This document shows positions 39,645 through 49,745 of a stretch of 64,000 nucleotides of DNA, one piece after another. How positions within the stretch are numbered: the first letter of the stretch is position 1; every line of letters starts with the position of its first letter. Below the pieces are notes generated by a model that was not told the origin of the DNA, did no database searches, and saw only the letters and a list, made by a program, of their open reading frames with translations. The stretch is from Paenibacillus tarimensis. GTDB taxonomy: Bacteria > Bacillota > Bacilli > Paenibacillales > Paenibacillaceae. The DNA lies in assembly GCF_021532315.1 (NCBI RefSeq), contig NZ_JAKGAO010000006.1, forward strand, positions 186,001 through 250,000, given 5' to 3'. The position numbers and the translations under genes are program-made.

Positions 39645-41627
39645 CTATGGCCTACTACGCAACCGCTTAAGCAGGTTGCCCTCCACCACATTCATGGAAT
39701 GTGTGATTTCTGCAGCTGCGGCCTTGCGTCCTTCTGCGCACTCTTCATGAGGCAGCGGATCACCGCTGTCTGCACGGAAGCAGCCTTGAATGGAGCTGCT
39801 GCCTGCCGGCAGATAGAAGATTCGGCCGTCTGTGAATGCCCCGCTGCGGAAGACGGTTATCCTGCTGTCCGCCGGCTGATCCGTCGTAATCGGACGGCCC
39901 GCCATGGCCAAGCTGCTGCTGTCGATGCCGAGCAGATGGAGGATGGAGGGTGCAATATCAACCTGACCGCCCACTTCGGTGCTTACTGTTCCGGCCTTGG
40001 CTCCGTCGGGCAGATGAATGACAAGGGGGACCTGCTTCAGCGTCTGATAGCGGTCAACCTCGTTCAGCTTGTGCCCGATTATCTTCTCGAATTTGGACCA
40101 GTCCCGGATTGAGTTGTCGTGGTCGCCATAGAAGATAAAGATGGACTTATCCCACAGCCCTTTCTCCTTAAGCGAACCGATGAAATGGCCCAGTGCCGAA
40201 TCAAGATAATGGATGGCTTGCAAATAGTCTCCGAAGAGCGTGTTCTTGTAGACTCCAACGTCCAGCTTCTCATAGCCGGCAGGCAGCTTGTACGGGTGAT
40301 GGCTCGAGAGTGTGATCAGGAACGAATAAAATGGCTGCTGCTGCTCAGCGATCCAACCAGCGGATTGCCGGAAGAAGGAACGGTCGCCAAGCGACCACCC
40401 GAGCGGCTCATCCATCTCATAATGTTTCTTGCTGTAGAACCTGTCATAGCCCATATTCCGGTATACCGTGTTGCGGTTCCAAAAACCGGCATCATAAGCG
40501 TGATAAACAGTCGTGCCATATCCGGCATTTCGGAGTGTATGCGGCAGACAGTCAAAGGTGTGGTCGGCATGCCGAAAAAATACCGAGCCGCTCTGCAGCG
40601 GATGCTGCGAGCATTGAGCGGCAAAGTCGGCGTCTGAAGTGCGTCCCTGGGAAACCTGATGATAAAAACGGTTGAAATACCAGCTTTCCTTCAGCAGCCG
40701 GTTAAGATTAGGTGTAATTTCACTGCCTTGGATAGAGCGGTTAATGACAAAGCTTTGCAAGGCTTCTCCCTGAACCAAGATGAGATTGCGGCCTCTATAA
40801 GCGCCGAACAGCTTATCCTGTTGGGCAGCCTTGCGCAGCAGACCGCGTTCTTCAAACCAGCTGGAGGATGCGGAAACTTCTTCGTCTGTTAGCTTTTTGC
40901 CGCCAAGCCATTGCTGCGTAATGAAGCGGTACGTGTCATAACCGTGGAAACCGTAGAGACCTGTGACATTATATAAGGACAGGTTCCACCAGTTGCCGGT
41001 AAACAATCCTTGAGCCCATGTGTTCTTGGCCTTGGTGACCGGTACATTGACGAATGTTATCCCTGCGGAAAGCAGCAGTATTCCGGCGGCATAACGGAGA
41101 GGCCGGAGGTTGCGGGTTAAGCCTTTAGGCTGCAATCCCCGGCCTTCCGCTGAGCGACCGCTCGCGAATACAGCGTACAGGGCTAACGGGATAAGGATGA
41201 GCCAATCTGCAGCGAACAGCAGATCGCGGAAATCCAGCAGGGCACCTATGCTTTCACCTAGCGAGCCAAGCTGCCCGGCCTGCAGCAGCACCGGTACCGA
41301 GATAAGATCCTGGAAGTAACGGAAATATATGAGGTCGGCGTACAGCACGATCGTAAGCAGGATATTGAGTGCTGCCAGCATCGCCAGCCGAGCCCTGACT
41401 GGCAGCCATACGGTCCAGAAGCTGAGCAGCGCCAGAGTGCCTGCTGCTACAAGGGCATCGGTGGGTGTCATCATCATATTCCGTACATGAACCATGCGGT
41501 CGAACAGGTAGAGCTTAGCGAGCATAAGAAGATAAAAAAGAAGCACGTCCAGCGCATAAGCCCGTTCCATGAGACGGAACAGGAAGCGGATACCCTGGCG
41601 TGCGGGAGAAATCAGCATCGTCAGCAT
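39645..41627 (-). CDS. Lipoteichoic acid synthase-family phosphoglycerol transferase (LtaS-like)
   Basis: The 660-residue enzyme has five N-terminal membrane helices (to about residue 200) and an extracellular sulfatase-fold domain. The metal and catalytic motifs are visible: LVQGEALQSF, the nucleophile Thr in GRTSDADF near residue 332, and the late YGDHDNSI. It would polymerise glycerol phosphate from phosphatidylglycerol into lipoteichoic acid or an initiation primer. Several paralogues are usual in Bacillales, so this need not be the main LtaS. ATG 41627 follows GGAAGGGA. Confidence 0.88.
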   Translation of the reverse strand: MLTMLISPARQGIRFLFRLMERAYALDVLLFYLLMLAKLYLFDRMVHVRNMMMTPTDALVAAGTLALLSFWTVWLPVRARLAMLAALNILLTIVLYADLIYFRYFQDLISVPVLLQAGQLGSLGESIGALLDFRDLLFAADWLILIPLALYAVFASGRSAEGRGLQPKGLTRNLRPLRYAAGILLLSAGITFVNVPVTKAKNTWAQGLFTGNWWNLSLYNVTGLYGFHGYDTYRFITQQWLGGKKLTDEEVSASSSWFEERGLLRKAAQQDKLFGAYRGRNLILVQGEALQSFVINRSIQGSEITPNLNRLLKESWYFNRFYHQVSQGRTSDADFAAQCSQHPLQSGSVFFRHADHTFDCLPHTLRNAGYGTTVYHAYDAGFWNRNTVYRNMGYDRFYSKKHYEMDEPLGWSLGDRSFFRQSAGWIAEQQQPFYSFLITLSSHHPYKLPAGYEKLDVGVYKNTLFGDYLQAIHYLDSALGHFIGSLKEKGLWDKSIFIFYGDHDNSIRDWSKFEKIIGHKLNEVDRYQTLKQVPLVIHLPDGAKAGTVSTEVGGQVDIAPSILHLLGIDSSSLAMAGRPITTDQPADSRITVFRSGAFTDGRIFYLPAGSSSIQGCFRADSGDPLPHEECAEGRKAAAAEITHSMNVVEGNLLKRLRSRP

Positions 41628-41735
41628 AAGCGGCGGTCCCTTCCTGGTTTACAATATCACAACAACCCGGTTCGGTTATCATGCACCACGGGCTGCTGTT
41701 TTATAAACGTGAAGAGAACCTGCCCGCCCGGGAGT

Positions 41736-42890
41736 CTAAGGGGACTCGTCCTGCTTCGGAAGAGGGGGCAGCGGACCCAGATACTGATACAGGTTACACT
41801 CGATCCGACCGTTAAAGAGCTTGCGTTTTTTGTCGGCCGGCTTTCCGTAATAATGCTCAAAGGAACGGGCGGGACTTAGGGCGAACACGGACCAGGTGGA
41901 CAGCACGGAGGCTGTAAAACCGAGAGAGCGGACGGTCTTCTCTGCTTCACGGTCATCTCCAAGCCGTTCACCATACGGAGGATTGGTCACGATGCAGCCA
42001 TAGTCGCTGTCGAGCTTAACCTTCGACACGGGCAGAGTGTGGAACTTGAGCTCTTTGGCGAAGCCGGCTTTCTTGGCAGAGGCTTCCGCGACCTCGATCG
42101 CTTTGGGATCAATATCCGATCCGCCGATCTCAAGCGGGATATCATCCTTTACCAGATCGTAAGCTTCTTCGCGTGCCTGCTCCCATGCCTGTTCGCCAAT
42201 GATCGGCCACAGCTCGCTGTTGAAGGTTCTCCGCAGCCCGGGGGCAATGTTCCAGCCAATCATGGCGGCTTCTACAGGGAAGGTGCCCGATCCGCAGAAC
42301 GGATCATACAGCGGCCTGTGCGGGCGCCAGCGGCTGATCATAATGATGGCTGCCGCCATGGTCTCCTTGAGCGGCGCTTCTGTAACAAGCTTCCGGTAGC
42401 CGCGTTTATGCAGGCCTGGACCCGTCGTATCCAGTGTGAGTGTAGCCCGGTCCTTGAGCAATGACACCTCAATCACATAACGGGCACCGTCTTCCGGAAA
42501 CCATTCTGTATTATAGCGCTGCTTCATCTTCTCCACGACGGCTTTCTTGACGATGCCCTGACAGGCGGGGACACTGGACAGCTGGGACTTATGCGAACGT
42601 CCCTCTACAGGGAATTCGGCGTCCCCGGGAATCCAGTCGGGCCAGTCCAGTGCCTTGGTTCCCTCAAACAATTCATCAAAGGTAAGGGCATCAAATTCTC
42701 CCATCTTGACCAGAACCCGGTCTGCGGTCCGCAGCCACAGATTGGCGCGGCTGATGTCGGCCGGGGTACCGCGAAAGGTCACGCGTCCGTTGTCTACGGT
42801 AACATGCTCATACCCGAGATCGCGAAGCTCCCGGGCAACTATGGCTTCAAGCCCCATCGGTGATGTGGCGATCAGTTCAATTGTCTTCAT
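41736..42890 (-). CDS. THUMP-domain rRNA guanine-N2-methyltransferase (RlmL/YpsC-like)
   Basis: The 384-residue protein has a ferredoxin-like start (IELIATSPMGLEAIVARELRDLGY), a THUMP domain (to about residue 160) and a Rossmann methyltransferase with DPFCGSGTFPVEAA and the catalytic TNPPYGERLG. It methylates guanine N2 in 23S rRNA by family analogy. ATG 42890 is directly preceded by AGGA; a longer frame to 43346 overlaps the divergent gene and its N-terminus looks random, so it was rejected. The length equals B. subtilis YpsC. Confidence 0.88.
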   Translation of the reverse strand: MKTIELIATSPMGLEAIVARELRDLGYEHVTVDNGRVTFRGTPADISRANLWLRTADRVLVKMGEFDALTFDELFEGTKALDWPDWIPGDAEFPVEGRSHKSQLSSVPACQGIVKKAVVEKMKQRYNTEWFPEDGARYVIEVSLLKDRATLTLDTTGPGLHKRGYRKLVTEAPLKETMAAAIIMISRWRPHRPLYDPFCGSGTFPVEAAMIGWNIAPGLRRTFNSELWPIIGEQAWEQAREEAYDLVKDDIPLEIGGSDIDPKAIEVAEASAKKAGFAKELKFHTLPVSKVKLDSDYGCIVTNPPYGERLGDDREAEKTVRSLGFTASVLSTWSVFALSPARSFEHYYGKPADKKRKLFNGRIECNLYQYLGPLPPLPKQDESP

Positions 42891-43009
42891 TCCTATATCG
42901 CACCGCTTCCCAGTCGAATTAAGGCACGGTTGTATCCGAAGCCTTGAAAAGTTACAATCTAGTATAGGACAAATCAGGAGGAAATGACAATCGAAGGAGA
43001 GGATAACCC

Positions 43010-43642
43010 GTGCATAATGCGGAGCATTACACGGAAAGCCTGTACCCGCCGGATGCCGATCTGCAGCGCGCAGAGGAAGGCATCCGGGCAGCAGGCATGC
43101 CGGCGATCTCGGTCGCGCCGGCGTATGGCAGACTGCTGACCCTGCTTGTCCGGGCATCAGGGGCAAGCAGCATATTGGAGATTGGAGCGCTTGGCGGTTA
43201 CAGCGGGATCTGCCTGGCACGAGGGCTGGGTGACGGAGGCATGCTGACTTCCCTGGAGGTTCGTCATGAGTATGTGAATGTGGCCTATGCCCATATGACG
43301 GGGGCTGGGCTTGGAGGCAAGGTGAATTATCTGATCGGCGATGCAAGAGACAGTCTGGCGGAGCTTGCTGCGGACGGCAAAAGGTTTGACTTCTTCTTCA
43401 TTGATGCGGATAAGGAAGGCTACCCGGACTATCTGGAGTGGTGCATGAAGCTGGCGCTTCCCGGAGCTATAATAGCAGCGGATAATGTCTTCCTTAAAGG
43501 ACGGGTCAGTGACCCCGCTAAGCAGGGGCCTTCCGTCCGCGCCATGCGGATGTTTAATGAGCGGCTTGCAGCGGATGAACGGCTGGATAGCACCATACTT
43601 CCAGCCTATGACGGTCTTGCACTGGCTGTAGTGAAGAGTTAA
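43010..43642 (+). CDS. Caffeoyl-CoA-type O-methyltransferase
   Basis: The 210-residue SAM-dependent methyltransferase has the SAM loop EIGALGGYSGICLARGL, the metal-binding FIDADKEGY, and AADNVFLKGRV of the OMT_3 family. The Bacillus relative TrmR (YrrM) methylates tRNA wobble 5-hydroxyuridine, so a tRNA role is possible. The start is GTG 43010, 7 nt after AAGGAGAGG. Confidence 0.85.
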   Translation: MHNAEHYTESLYPPDADLQRAEEGIRAAGMPAISVAPAYGRLLTLLVRASGASSILEIGALGGYSGICLARGLGDGGMLTSLEVRHEYVNVAYAHMTGAGLGGKVNYLIGDARDSLAELAADGKRFDFFFIDADKEGYPDYLEWCMKLALPGAIIAADNVFLKGRVSDPAKQGPSVRAMRMFNERLAADERLDSTILPAYDGLALAVVKS

Positions 43643-43650
43643 GGCAAGCA

Positions 43651-43703
43651 GCAAAAGGAGCTGCCCCGGGTCTATCTGGACCTTGGGGACAGCTCCTTTT
43701 TGC
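43651..43703. terminator. Bidirectional terminator
   Basis: GCAAAAGGAGCTGCCCC (43651-43667) pairs with GGGGACAGCTCCTTTTTGC (43685-43703) with one mismatch. It serves the OMT gene (plus) and overlaps the 3' end of the MFS gene (minus). Confidence 0.85.
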
Positions 43704-44886
43704 CAATAACGACAGCTCTTACCCACAGAGCGTTGATGAACAGCAGGACAGCGGCAACCAGGAAGACGCCTTCTATGCCAATCCAGCCGGAGATAAGTCC
43801 GCCGACGATCGGCCCGACAACGTTGCCAAGGCTTAGCGTACTGCTGTTAAAGCTGTAAGAACGGCTTTCCATACCGTCTGGCGTATACCGCCGGATAAGA
43901 GCATTCACGCTTGGGATAAGTCCACCGAGGAAGATGCCAAGCGCGAAGCGGACAACAAGCAGCTGCCACACTTCACCGACAAAGGCTTGCGGAATGAACA
44001 TAATCGCGGCTCCGATCAAGCAGATGCCAAGTACCTTCTGGGCACCAGTACGGTCGCTGATCCGCCCAAGCAGCGGGGAGGCGATCATGTTGGACAATCC
44101 GGTAACAGAACCGACAAAGCCTGCCCAGAAGGCCAGATTTTCAGCAGTGCCGTGCAGATGCTGCACATACAGCGGGATGAGCGGCATCGGGCTCATTAAC
44201 GCAAACTGAATCATGAAGGTCACCGCAAACAAAGCAGTCAGCTGGGGAATGTGACTGATTTCCTTAAAGCCTTGAAGCACGGAAATTTGCGGAGCTGCCT
44301 TGGCCTTGGCCCGGTCAAAATTCTCCTTCACAAGCAGCATTGCACAGAGCGAAGCCAGGAACAGCAGGGTTCCGGTGATATAAAAGATGGGGCGGAAGCC
44401 TACAGCGTCAGCGAGAAGGCCGCCGATGAACGGTCCCATGATCGTGCCGGCGATGGCACCGGATTGAACCATGCCCATGGCAAATCCCATCTTTTCCTTC
44501 GGTGTTGTGGCAGATACCAGCGCTACCGAGGCAGGGCTGAAGCCTGAGATGGTGCCGTTCAGCATACGAAGCGCCAGCAGATGCCAGGGAAGCTGGGCGA
44601 AGCCCATCAGCACCATGACAGCTGACATGCCGAAGCCTGAGCGCAGCAGCATGATTTTTCGGCCGTAACGGTCAGCAAGCTTACCCCACAGGGGCTGAAA
44701 TAGAAATGAGGTCACAAAATTTCCCGCAAAAATAATTCCCGCCCAGGTTGCAATCTCATGCTCATCGGTGAGCCCGAAATCCTGCTGGAGGTACAAGGAC
44801 AAAAAAGGGATGATCATCGTCATCCCGGCAAGCACCAAAAACTGTCCAATCCACAGCACGAGCAGATTGATTTTCCATTGTTCCAT
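43672..44886 (-). CDS. MFS multidrug efflux transporter
   Basis: The 404-residue protein has 12 hydrophobic helices and the MFS motif A after helix 2 (GKLADRYGRKIMLL), a weaker repeat after helix 8 (GRISDRTGAQKVLG), and the drug-antiporter motif C in helix 5 (GAIAGTIMGPFIGG). This is a DHA1-type drug exporter related to MdtG/YqgE. ATG 44886 is preceded by a purine-rich AGGCAGGTG. The last 32 nt of the gene form the terminator stem. Confidence 0.87.
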   Translation of the reverse strand: MEQWKINLLVLWIGQFLVLAGMTMIIPFLSLYLQQDFGLTDEHEIATWAGIIFAGNFVTSFLFQPLWGKLADRYGRKIMLLRSGFGMSAVMVLMGFAQLPWHLLALRMLNGTISGFSPASVALVSATTPKEKMGFAMGMVQSGAIAGTIMGPFIGGLLADAVGFRPIFYITGTLLFLASLCAMLLVKENFDRAKAKAAPQISVLQGFKEISHIPQLTALFAVTFMIQFALMSPMPLIPLYVQHLHGTAENLAFWAGFVGSVTGLSNMIASPLLGRISDRTGAQKVLGICLIGAAIMFIPQAFVGEVWQLLVVRFALGIFLGGLIPSVNALIRRYTPDGMESRSYSFNSSTLSLGNVVGPIVGGLISGWIGIEGVFLVAAVLLFINALWVRAVVIGKKELSPRSR

Positions 44887-45038
44887 CGTGCCGCACCTGC
44901 CTTTCTCTATATCTAGTTGTACCAGTATACCACTTTGGCCCGGATTCTTCTCCGAACCATTACCCCGTAACGGCCGGTCATGAAATTGTACCTGCTGGGC
45001 AAGCTAACAATTAGCACGCCGAGGAGGGTCAAACAGCA

Positions 45039-45746
45039 ATGCCAATCTGGGGAAAAGTCATCATTCAGTCGCTTATAGCGCTTGTCTTCATGTTTGTCCT
45101 GACAAGAATTCTTGGCAAGAGGCAGATTTCGCAAATGACCTTCTTCGAGTACATAATCGGGATCACAATTGGCGACTTGGCGGGCAACGTGTCCCTTGAG
45201 ATGGGCGGGGATTGGTACCTCGGACTCGTTTCCCTGGTCGTGTGGGGCTCTATTCCCCTGGGATTGGAGTATATGCAGATCAAGAGCAGGAAGATGCGCA
45301 TCATTGTAGAGAGTACACCAACTGTCCTTATAAGGGATGGCAAGATCCTGGAGGATAACCTGCGGAAGGAGAGAATTACGAATGAAGAGCTGGTATCCCT
45401 GCTGCGGAACAAAAGTATATTTCATACACGGGAGGTTGATTACGCCGTTATTGAGCCAAGCGGCAAATTCAACGTTATGCTGAAGCGTGATCACCGAACT
45501 GTGACCGTAAAGGATCTTGGCCTGAATATTGAGTCGGAAGGCCTTGCTTTTGAGATTATTCTGGACGGTAAAATTATGGACTCAACCTTATCGTTCACCG
45601 GCTTCAGCCGGAAGTGGGTGCTGACGAAGCTGAAAGAGAGGGACATCCGGGTCGAGGATGTTTACCTGGCTCAATGCGACAGACAAGGGAATCTGTATAT
45701 TGACTTATATGAAGATCAGATAGACGAGGTCAGCAAAGATATATAG
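45039..45746 (+). CDS. DUF421 membrane protein (YetF/YdfS family)
   Basis: The 235-residue protein has three N-terminal helices (LTRILGKRQISQMTFFEYIIGITIGD region) and a soluble C-terminal domain (about 85-235, with ESTPTVLIRDGKILEDNLRK). It is the YetF family of spore or envelope proteins of unknown function. ATG 45039 follows GAGGAGGG. Confidence 0.88.
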   Translation: MPIWGKVIIQSLIALVFMFVLTRILGKRQISQMTFFEYIIGITIGDLAGNVSLEMGGDWYLGLVSLVVWGSIPLGLEYMQIKSRKMRIIVESTPTVLIRDGKILEDNLRKERITNEELVSLLRNKSIFHTREVDYAVIEPSGKFNVMLKRDHRTVTVKDLGLNIESEGLAFEIILDGKIMDSTLSFTGFSRKWVLTKLKERDIRVEDVYLAQCDRQGNLYIDLYEDQIDEVSKDI

Positions 45747-45858
45747 AAGACAAAAACAGCTTTACAATATTAGCGAATAATTATATGCTTACGTAGTGTT
45801 ATGGCCGAACACAACAGGGAAAGACCATACATGATGTAACATGAATCTGGAGGGAAAT

Positions 45859-47151
45859 ATGACTGGTTTAGCTATAATTATTTTCGTAGTGACACTGACA
45901 TTTGTCATCTGGCAGCCCAAGGGTTTAAATATCGGCTGGTCCGCTTCTGCGGGAGCGGTGCTTGCCCTGCTCTTCGGGGTTGTAACGCTGCAGGATGTCG
46001 GAACGGTAACGGGCATTGTATGGAACGCCACGCTTGCCTTCGTAGCCGTCATACTTATATCGCTTATTCTCGATGAGATTGGTTTCTTCGAATGGGCGGC
46101 TCTGCATATGGCAAGGCTTGCGGGGGGCAGCGGCCGGCGTATGTTTACATATGTGGTGCTGCTTGGAGCTGCAGTAGCTGCTTTGTTTGCCAATGACGGC
46201 GCGGCATTAATCCTGACGCCGATCGTCCTGGCTATGGTACGTGCGCTGAATTTCCGGGAACGGATGATTCTGCCGTTCATTATGGCCAGCGGCTTCATAG
46301 CGGATACAGCTTCACTACCGCTAATTGTAAGTAATCTGGTTAATATCGTCTCAGCCGACTATTTCGGCATCGGCTTCGTGGAATATGCAAGCCGGATGAT
46401 TGTTCCGAATCTGTTCTCGATTTTGGCCAGCCTCGTCGTTCTGTATTTGTTTTTCCGCAAGGACATACCGGGGGATTACGATGCCGCTTCCTTGAAGAAG
46501 CCAGCTGAGGCGATCCGTGATCCGAGGTTGTTCAAACTGTCCTGGTTTATCCTGGGGGTTCTGCTCGTTGCGTATCTCGCTAGTGAGTTCATTAATGTAC
46601 CGGTGTCTATCATAGCCGGCGTGGTTGCCCTTATCTTTATCTTGTTTGCCCGGCTCAGCCCGGCTGTTCAGACCTGGCAGATGATTAAGGGTGCCCCTTG
46701 GGCGGTCGTTGTGTTCTCAATCGGCATGTATGTTGTCGTGTACGGACTCCGTAATGTCGGGCTGACCGATATGCTGGGGAAAGTGATCCAGGCTGTCGCG
46801 GATCAAGGGCTGTTCGCTGCTGCCATGGGTATGGGGTTTATAGCGGCCATCCTGTCCTCGGTTATGAACAATATGCCGACGGTCATGATTGATGCCCTGG
46901 CGATCGACTCGACCAGCACTGCCGGTTCGATTCGCGAGGCGCTGATCTATGCGAATGTGATCGGCTCTGACCTCGGTCCGAAGATTACGCCAATCGGCTC
47001 GCTTGCCACCCTGCTGTGGCTTCATGTTCTATCCCGCAAGGGCGTGAAGATCAGCTGGGGCTACTATTTCAAGATCGGTATTGTGCTGACGGTACCAACC
47101 CTGTTTATCACATTAGCCGGATTATATATCTGGCTGCTGATTGTTGCGTAA
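45859..47151 (+). CDS. arsB: Arsenite efflux permease ArsB
   Basis: The 430-residue protein has about 11-12 membrane helices and the ArsB signatures [32 protein letters not shown] and a late [13 protein letters not shown]. It exports arsenite, driven by the proton gradient. ATG 45859 closely follows GGAGGG; ATG 45841 is in frame but lies before that ribosome binding site. It is the first gene of arsB-arsC-phosphatase-arsR. Confidence 0.92.
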   Translation: MTGLAIIIFVVTLTFVIWQPKGLNIGWSASAGAVLALLFGVVTLQDVGTVTGIVWNATLAFVAVILISLILDEIGFFEWAALHMARLAGGSGRRMFTYVVLLGAAVAALFANDGAALILTPIVLAMVRALNFRERMILPFIMASGFIADTASLPLIVSNLVNIVSADYFGIGFVEYASRMIVPNLFSILASLVVLYLFFRKDIPGDYDAASLKKPAEAIRDPRLFKLSWFILGVLLVAYLASEFINVPVSIIAGVVALIFILFARLSPAVQTWQMIKGAPWAVVVFSIGMYVVVYGLRNVGLTDMLGKVIQAVADQGLFAAAMGMGFIAAILSSVMNNMPTVMIDALAIDSTSTAGSIREALIYANVIGSDLGPKITPIGSLATLLWLHVLSRKGVKISWGYYFKIGIVLTVPTLFITLAGLYIWLLIVA

Positions 47152-47208
47152 TGTTTGAGATTTACAGCAGCACCCCCATCATCCCAAATAGAAGAGAGGA
47201 ACTTTCCA

Positions 47209-47631
47209 ATGACTAAAAAACTAGTTTATTTCCTTTGCACAGGCAACTCCTGCAGAAGCCAGATGGCGGACGGCTTCCTGAATGAGCTGGGCGGCGACCA
47301 ATATGAGGTTAAGAGCGCAGGGCTTGAAGCACATGGTCTTAATCCAAGAGCCGTGCAAGTAATGAAGGAAGCGGGCGTAGACATCAGCGGCAACAGCTCG
47401 GATGTAATCGACCCAGAACTTCTGAACCGTGCAGATTATGTTATTACGCTGTGCGGCCATGCGGATGAGCATTGTCCGGTAATTTCCAATACGAATGTTG
47501 TAAAATGGCATTGGGGCTTCGAAGACCCGGCGAAGGCGACTGGCACGGAAGAGGAGATTATGACCCAATTCCGGCAGGTACGGGACTCCATTAAGCAGCG
47601 GATCGCGGCGTTTGTTAAGGAAGGCAAGTAG
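47209..47631 (+). CDS. arsC: Thioredoxin-coupled arsenate reductase ArsC
   Basis: The 140-residue enzyme has the low-molecular-weight phosphatase loop CTGNSCRS. Its redox cysteines are at Cys10, Cys82 and Cys89 (CGHADEHC), exactly the S. aureus/B. subtilis ArsC pattern. It reduces arsenate to arsenite for export by ArsB. ATG 47209 follows GAGAGG; the in-frame upstream region has no ribosome binding site. Confidence 0.94.
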   Translation: MTKKLVYFLCTGNSCRSQMADGFLNELGGDQYEVKSAGLEAHGLNPRAVQVMKEAGVDISGNSSDVIDPELLNRADYVITLCGHADEHCPVISNTNVVKWHWGFEDPAKATGTEEEIMTQFRQVRDSIKQRIAAFVKEGK

Positions 47632-47701
47632 AGGAAAGCCTGGCATTGACGACATCAAGAAGGATGTAACAGCAGCCGGCACAAGAGGGGAGATTAGCGG
47701 C

Positions 47702-48151
47702 ATGAGTTCAGAACGCTCCTATGACAGCCTGGTCGATAACCGCATCTATATGGGCGGGGCCAAGGATGTAGAGGATATGGTGAAGCGCGAAGGGGTCAAG
47801 GTTATTGTCGATCTGCGCGAGGAGGCGGAAGGTTGCGCTTATCCGTCGGATGACGTAAAGTGGGTAAAAGCAGGCTTAAGTGATGAGGCGGCTGAGGTTC
47901 AAGCCGAGCAGCTGAAGACGGCGATTGATCAGGTAATAGAAGCCTACAACAAGGGCGAGAAGGTCGGCTTTCACTGCGGCGGCGGCAAAGGAAGAACCGG
48001 GGCGGTAGCAGTCGGAACACTGTTGAAGCTGGGACTTAGCCGTTCCCTTGAGGAAGCGGAGCAGCAGGCTAAGGGCAGAAGGCCGGTATTAAGCGTGAAG
48101 CCCAAGCAGCGGGAGGCGCTTGAGCGCCTGTTTCCTGCGCAGGGCAGCTAA
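47702..48151 (+). CDS. Dual-specificity-type protein tyrosine phosphatase in the ars operon
   Basis: The 149-residue protein has the PTP signature HCGGGKGRTG (C-x5-R-T) near residue 98 and a preceding IVDLREEAEGC strand-loop, as in the DSP/PTEN-like fold. It sits between arsC and arsR on the same strand, so it is probably co-transcribed. A role in arsenic handling, such as hydrolysing arsenylated or phosphorylated substrates, is inference. ATG 47702 follows AGGGGAG. Confidence 0.8.
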   Translation: MSSERSYDSLVDNRIYMGGAKDVEDMVKREGVKVIVDLREEAEGCAYPSDDVKWVKAGLSDEAAEVQAEQLKTAIDQVIEAYNKGEKVGFHCGGGKGRTGAVAVGTLLKLGLSRSLEEAEQQAKGRRPVLSVKPKQREALERLFPAQGS

Positions 48152-48196
48152 GCCAGCCGGTGCGCTGCAGCGGACACAGCTGGAGGTGTAAAGCGC

Positions 48197-48520
48197 ATGG
48201 AACAATTTCATGATATAGCAGACAAACTTAAGATGCTTGGCGACAAAACACGCCTGACAATCCTAACCCTGCTCAAGGCGCGCGATCTGTGCGTCTGCGA
48301 GCTTGTTGATATTCTAGGCATGTCGCAGCCGGGCATCAGCCAGCATCTTCGCAAGCTGAAATCTCACGGTCTTGTATCCGAGAGCCGGAGGGGGCAGTGG
48401 GTATATTACTCGCTGACGGTAGAGGATAAGCCCTATATCCGCGGTGTGCTGGAACATATGCCCGATTTAAGCGCTCTGCTTCCAGCACCTGATAAGCTGG
48501 GCGCAGCATGCAAGTCATAA
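48197..48520 (+). CDS. arsR: ArsR-family metalloregulator
   Basis: The 107-residue repressor has the winged helix with the arsenite-sensing motif DLCVCELVD in helix alpha3 (two cysteines near 33 and 35) and [17 protein letters not shown] as the recognition helix. Arsenite binding releases it from DNA. It is the last gene, an unusual place since arsR commonly leads the operon. ATG 48197 follows GGAGGTG. A perfect terminator follows. Confidence 0.92.
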   Translation: MEQFHDIADKLKMLGDKTRLTILTLLKARDLCVCELVDILGMSQPGISQHLRKLKSHGLVSESRRGQWVYYSLTVEDKPYIRGVLEHMPDLSALLPAPDKLGAACKS

Positions 48521-48529
48521 TACAGCATT

Positions 48530-48567
48530 CTAGCAGTGATAACTATTATCACTGCTAGTTTTATTTG
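48530..48567 (+). terminator. Terminator of the ars operon
   Basis: CTAGCAGTGATAA (48530-48542) pairs perfectly with TTATCACTGCTAG (48546-48558), followed by TTTTATTTG. Confidence 0.9.
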
Positions 48568-48602
48568 TCAAAGTATTGTCATAGACACTTTTCGGGCGGG
48601 AG

Positions 48603-48631
48603 TTGTTAGCCCACTCCAAAAAGGGCATAAT
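48603..48631 (+). promoter_or_regulatory. SigA-type promoter of hemEHY
   Basis: TTGTTA (48603-48608) and CATAAT (48626-48631) are separated by 17 nt, 38 nt before hemE. Confidence 0.6.
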
Positions 48632-48668
48632 GGTAACGAAGGTATAAAGAGAGAAATGGGGAGCGCGA

Positions 48669-49745
48669 ATGAGCTATAACGACCGTTTTATCCGGGCATG
48701 CCGGAAAGAAAGCGTCGATCGTGTACCCGTCTGGTACATGCGCCAAGCGGGTCGTTATGATCCCGATTACCGCAAGATTAAGGAAAAATATTCGCTGCTT
48801 GAGATCTGCAAGCAGCCCGAATTGGCCGCTGAAGTGACAATGATGCCAATCCGCAAGCTCGGAGTGGATGCGGCCATTTTATATTCAGACATTATGAATC
48901 CTGTAGGCTCAATCGGAATCGATTTTGATATCGTTCAGAATATCGGTCCGGTAATTGCCAATCCGATCCGCTCCAGAGCAGATGTCGAGCGGCTGAAGCC
49001 GATTGATGTTGAGGGGGATCTTCCCCATATTCTGGAGACGATCCGTATACTGGACAAGGAGCTGAAGGTTCCGCTGATTACATTCGCGGGCGCGCCTTTT
49101 ACCATTGCCAGTTATCTAATTGAAGGACGTCCATCTAAGAATTATCTGCGCACGAAGGCGCTGATGTACGGAGAACCCGACGTGTGGTTCATGCTGATGG
49201 ACAAGCTGGGGGACATGGTTATTACGTATCTGCGCGCGCACATTGAAGCGGGCGGGAAGGCATTCCAGCTGTTCGACAGCTGGGTGGGGGCACTCGCTCC
49301 GGACGATTTCGAGCGCTTTGTGCTGCCGACGATCTCACGTATTTTTGAATCACTGAGCGATCTGCCGCAGCCGAAGATATATTTTCCCGGTGTTAGCTCC
49401 GGCGAGCTGCTGCCCAAGCTGGGCGGACTGAAGGCAGATGTGATCGGGCTCGACTGGCGTGTCTCCATCCCCGAGGGAAGAAGACGGCTTGAGAACCGGT
49501 TTGCCGTTCAGGGTAATCTTGACCCGGTGCTTCTGGAGGCTCCGATTGAAGTGATTGAGGCGGAAGCGAAGAAGATTATCGATTATGGCATACAGCAGCC
49601 CGGCTATGTGTTTAATTTGGGGCACGGCTTGTATCCGGAAGCTTCACTGGACAAGCTGCGGCAGCTGACTGAATTTATTCACCGTTATTCTGCACAGGCC
49701 ATAGCAGAAGGGACAACTGGGAAAGGGGCTGCAGATCATGGCTGA
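48669..49745 (+). CDS. hemE: Uroporphyrinogen decarboxylase
   Basis: The 358-residue enzyme decarboxylates uroporphyrinogen III to coproporphyrinogen III. The signatures are PVWYMRQAGRYDPDYR with the catalytic Arg, YSDIMNPVGSIGIDF with the catalytic Asp, and the late NLGHGLYPE. ATG 48669 follows GGGGAG. It overlaps hemH by 8 nt and begins the hemE-hemH-hemY operon. Confidence 0.95.
   Translation: MSYNDRFIRACRKESVDRVPVWYMRQAGRYDPDYRKIKEKYSLLEICKQPELAAEVTMMPIRKLGVDAAILYSDIMNPVGSIGIDFDIVQNIGPVIANPIRSRADVERLKPIDVEGDLPHILETIRILDKELKVPLITFAGAPFTIASYLIEGRPSKNYLRTKALMYGEPDVWFMLMDKLGDMVITYLRAHIEAGGKAFQLFDSWVGALAPDDFERFVLPTISRIFESLSDLPQPKIYFPGVSSGELLPKLGGLKADVIGLDWRVSIPEGRRRLENRFAVQGNLDPVLLEAPIEVIEAEAKKIIDYGIQQPGYVFNLGHGLYPEASLDKLRQLTEFIHRYSAQAIAEGTTGKGAADHG

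Noticed and set aside
42891-43346. N-terminal extension of the RNA methyltransferase frame
   Set aside because: The extra 152 residues look random, run opposite the O-methyltransferase gene, and the normal family N-terminus begins at 42890.
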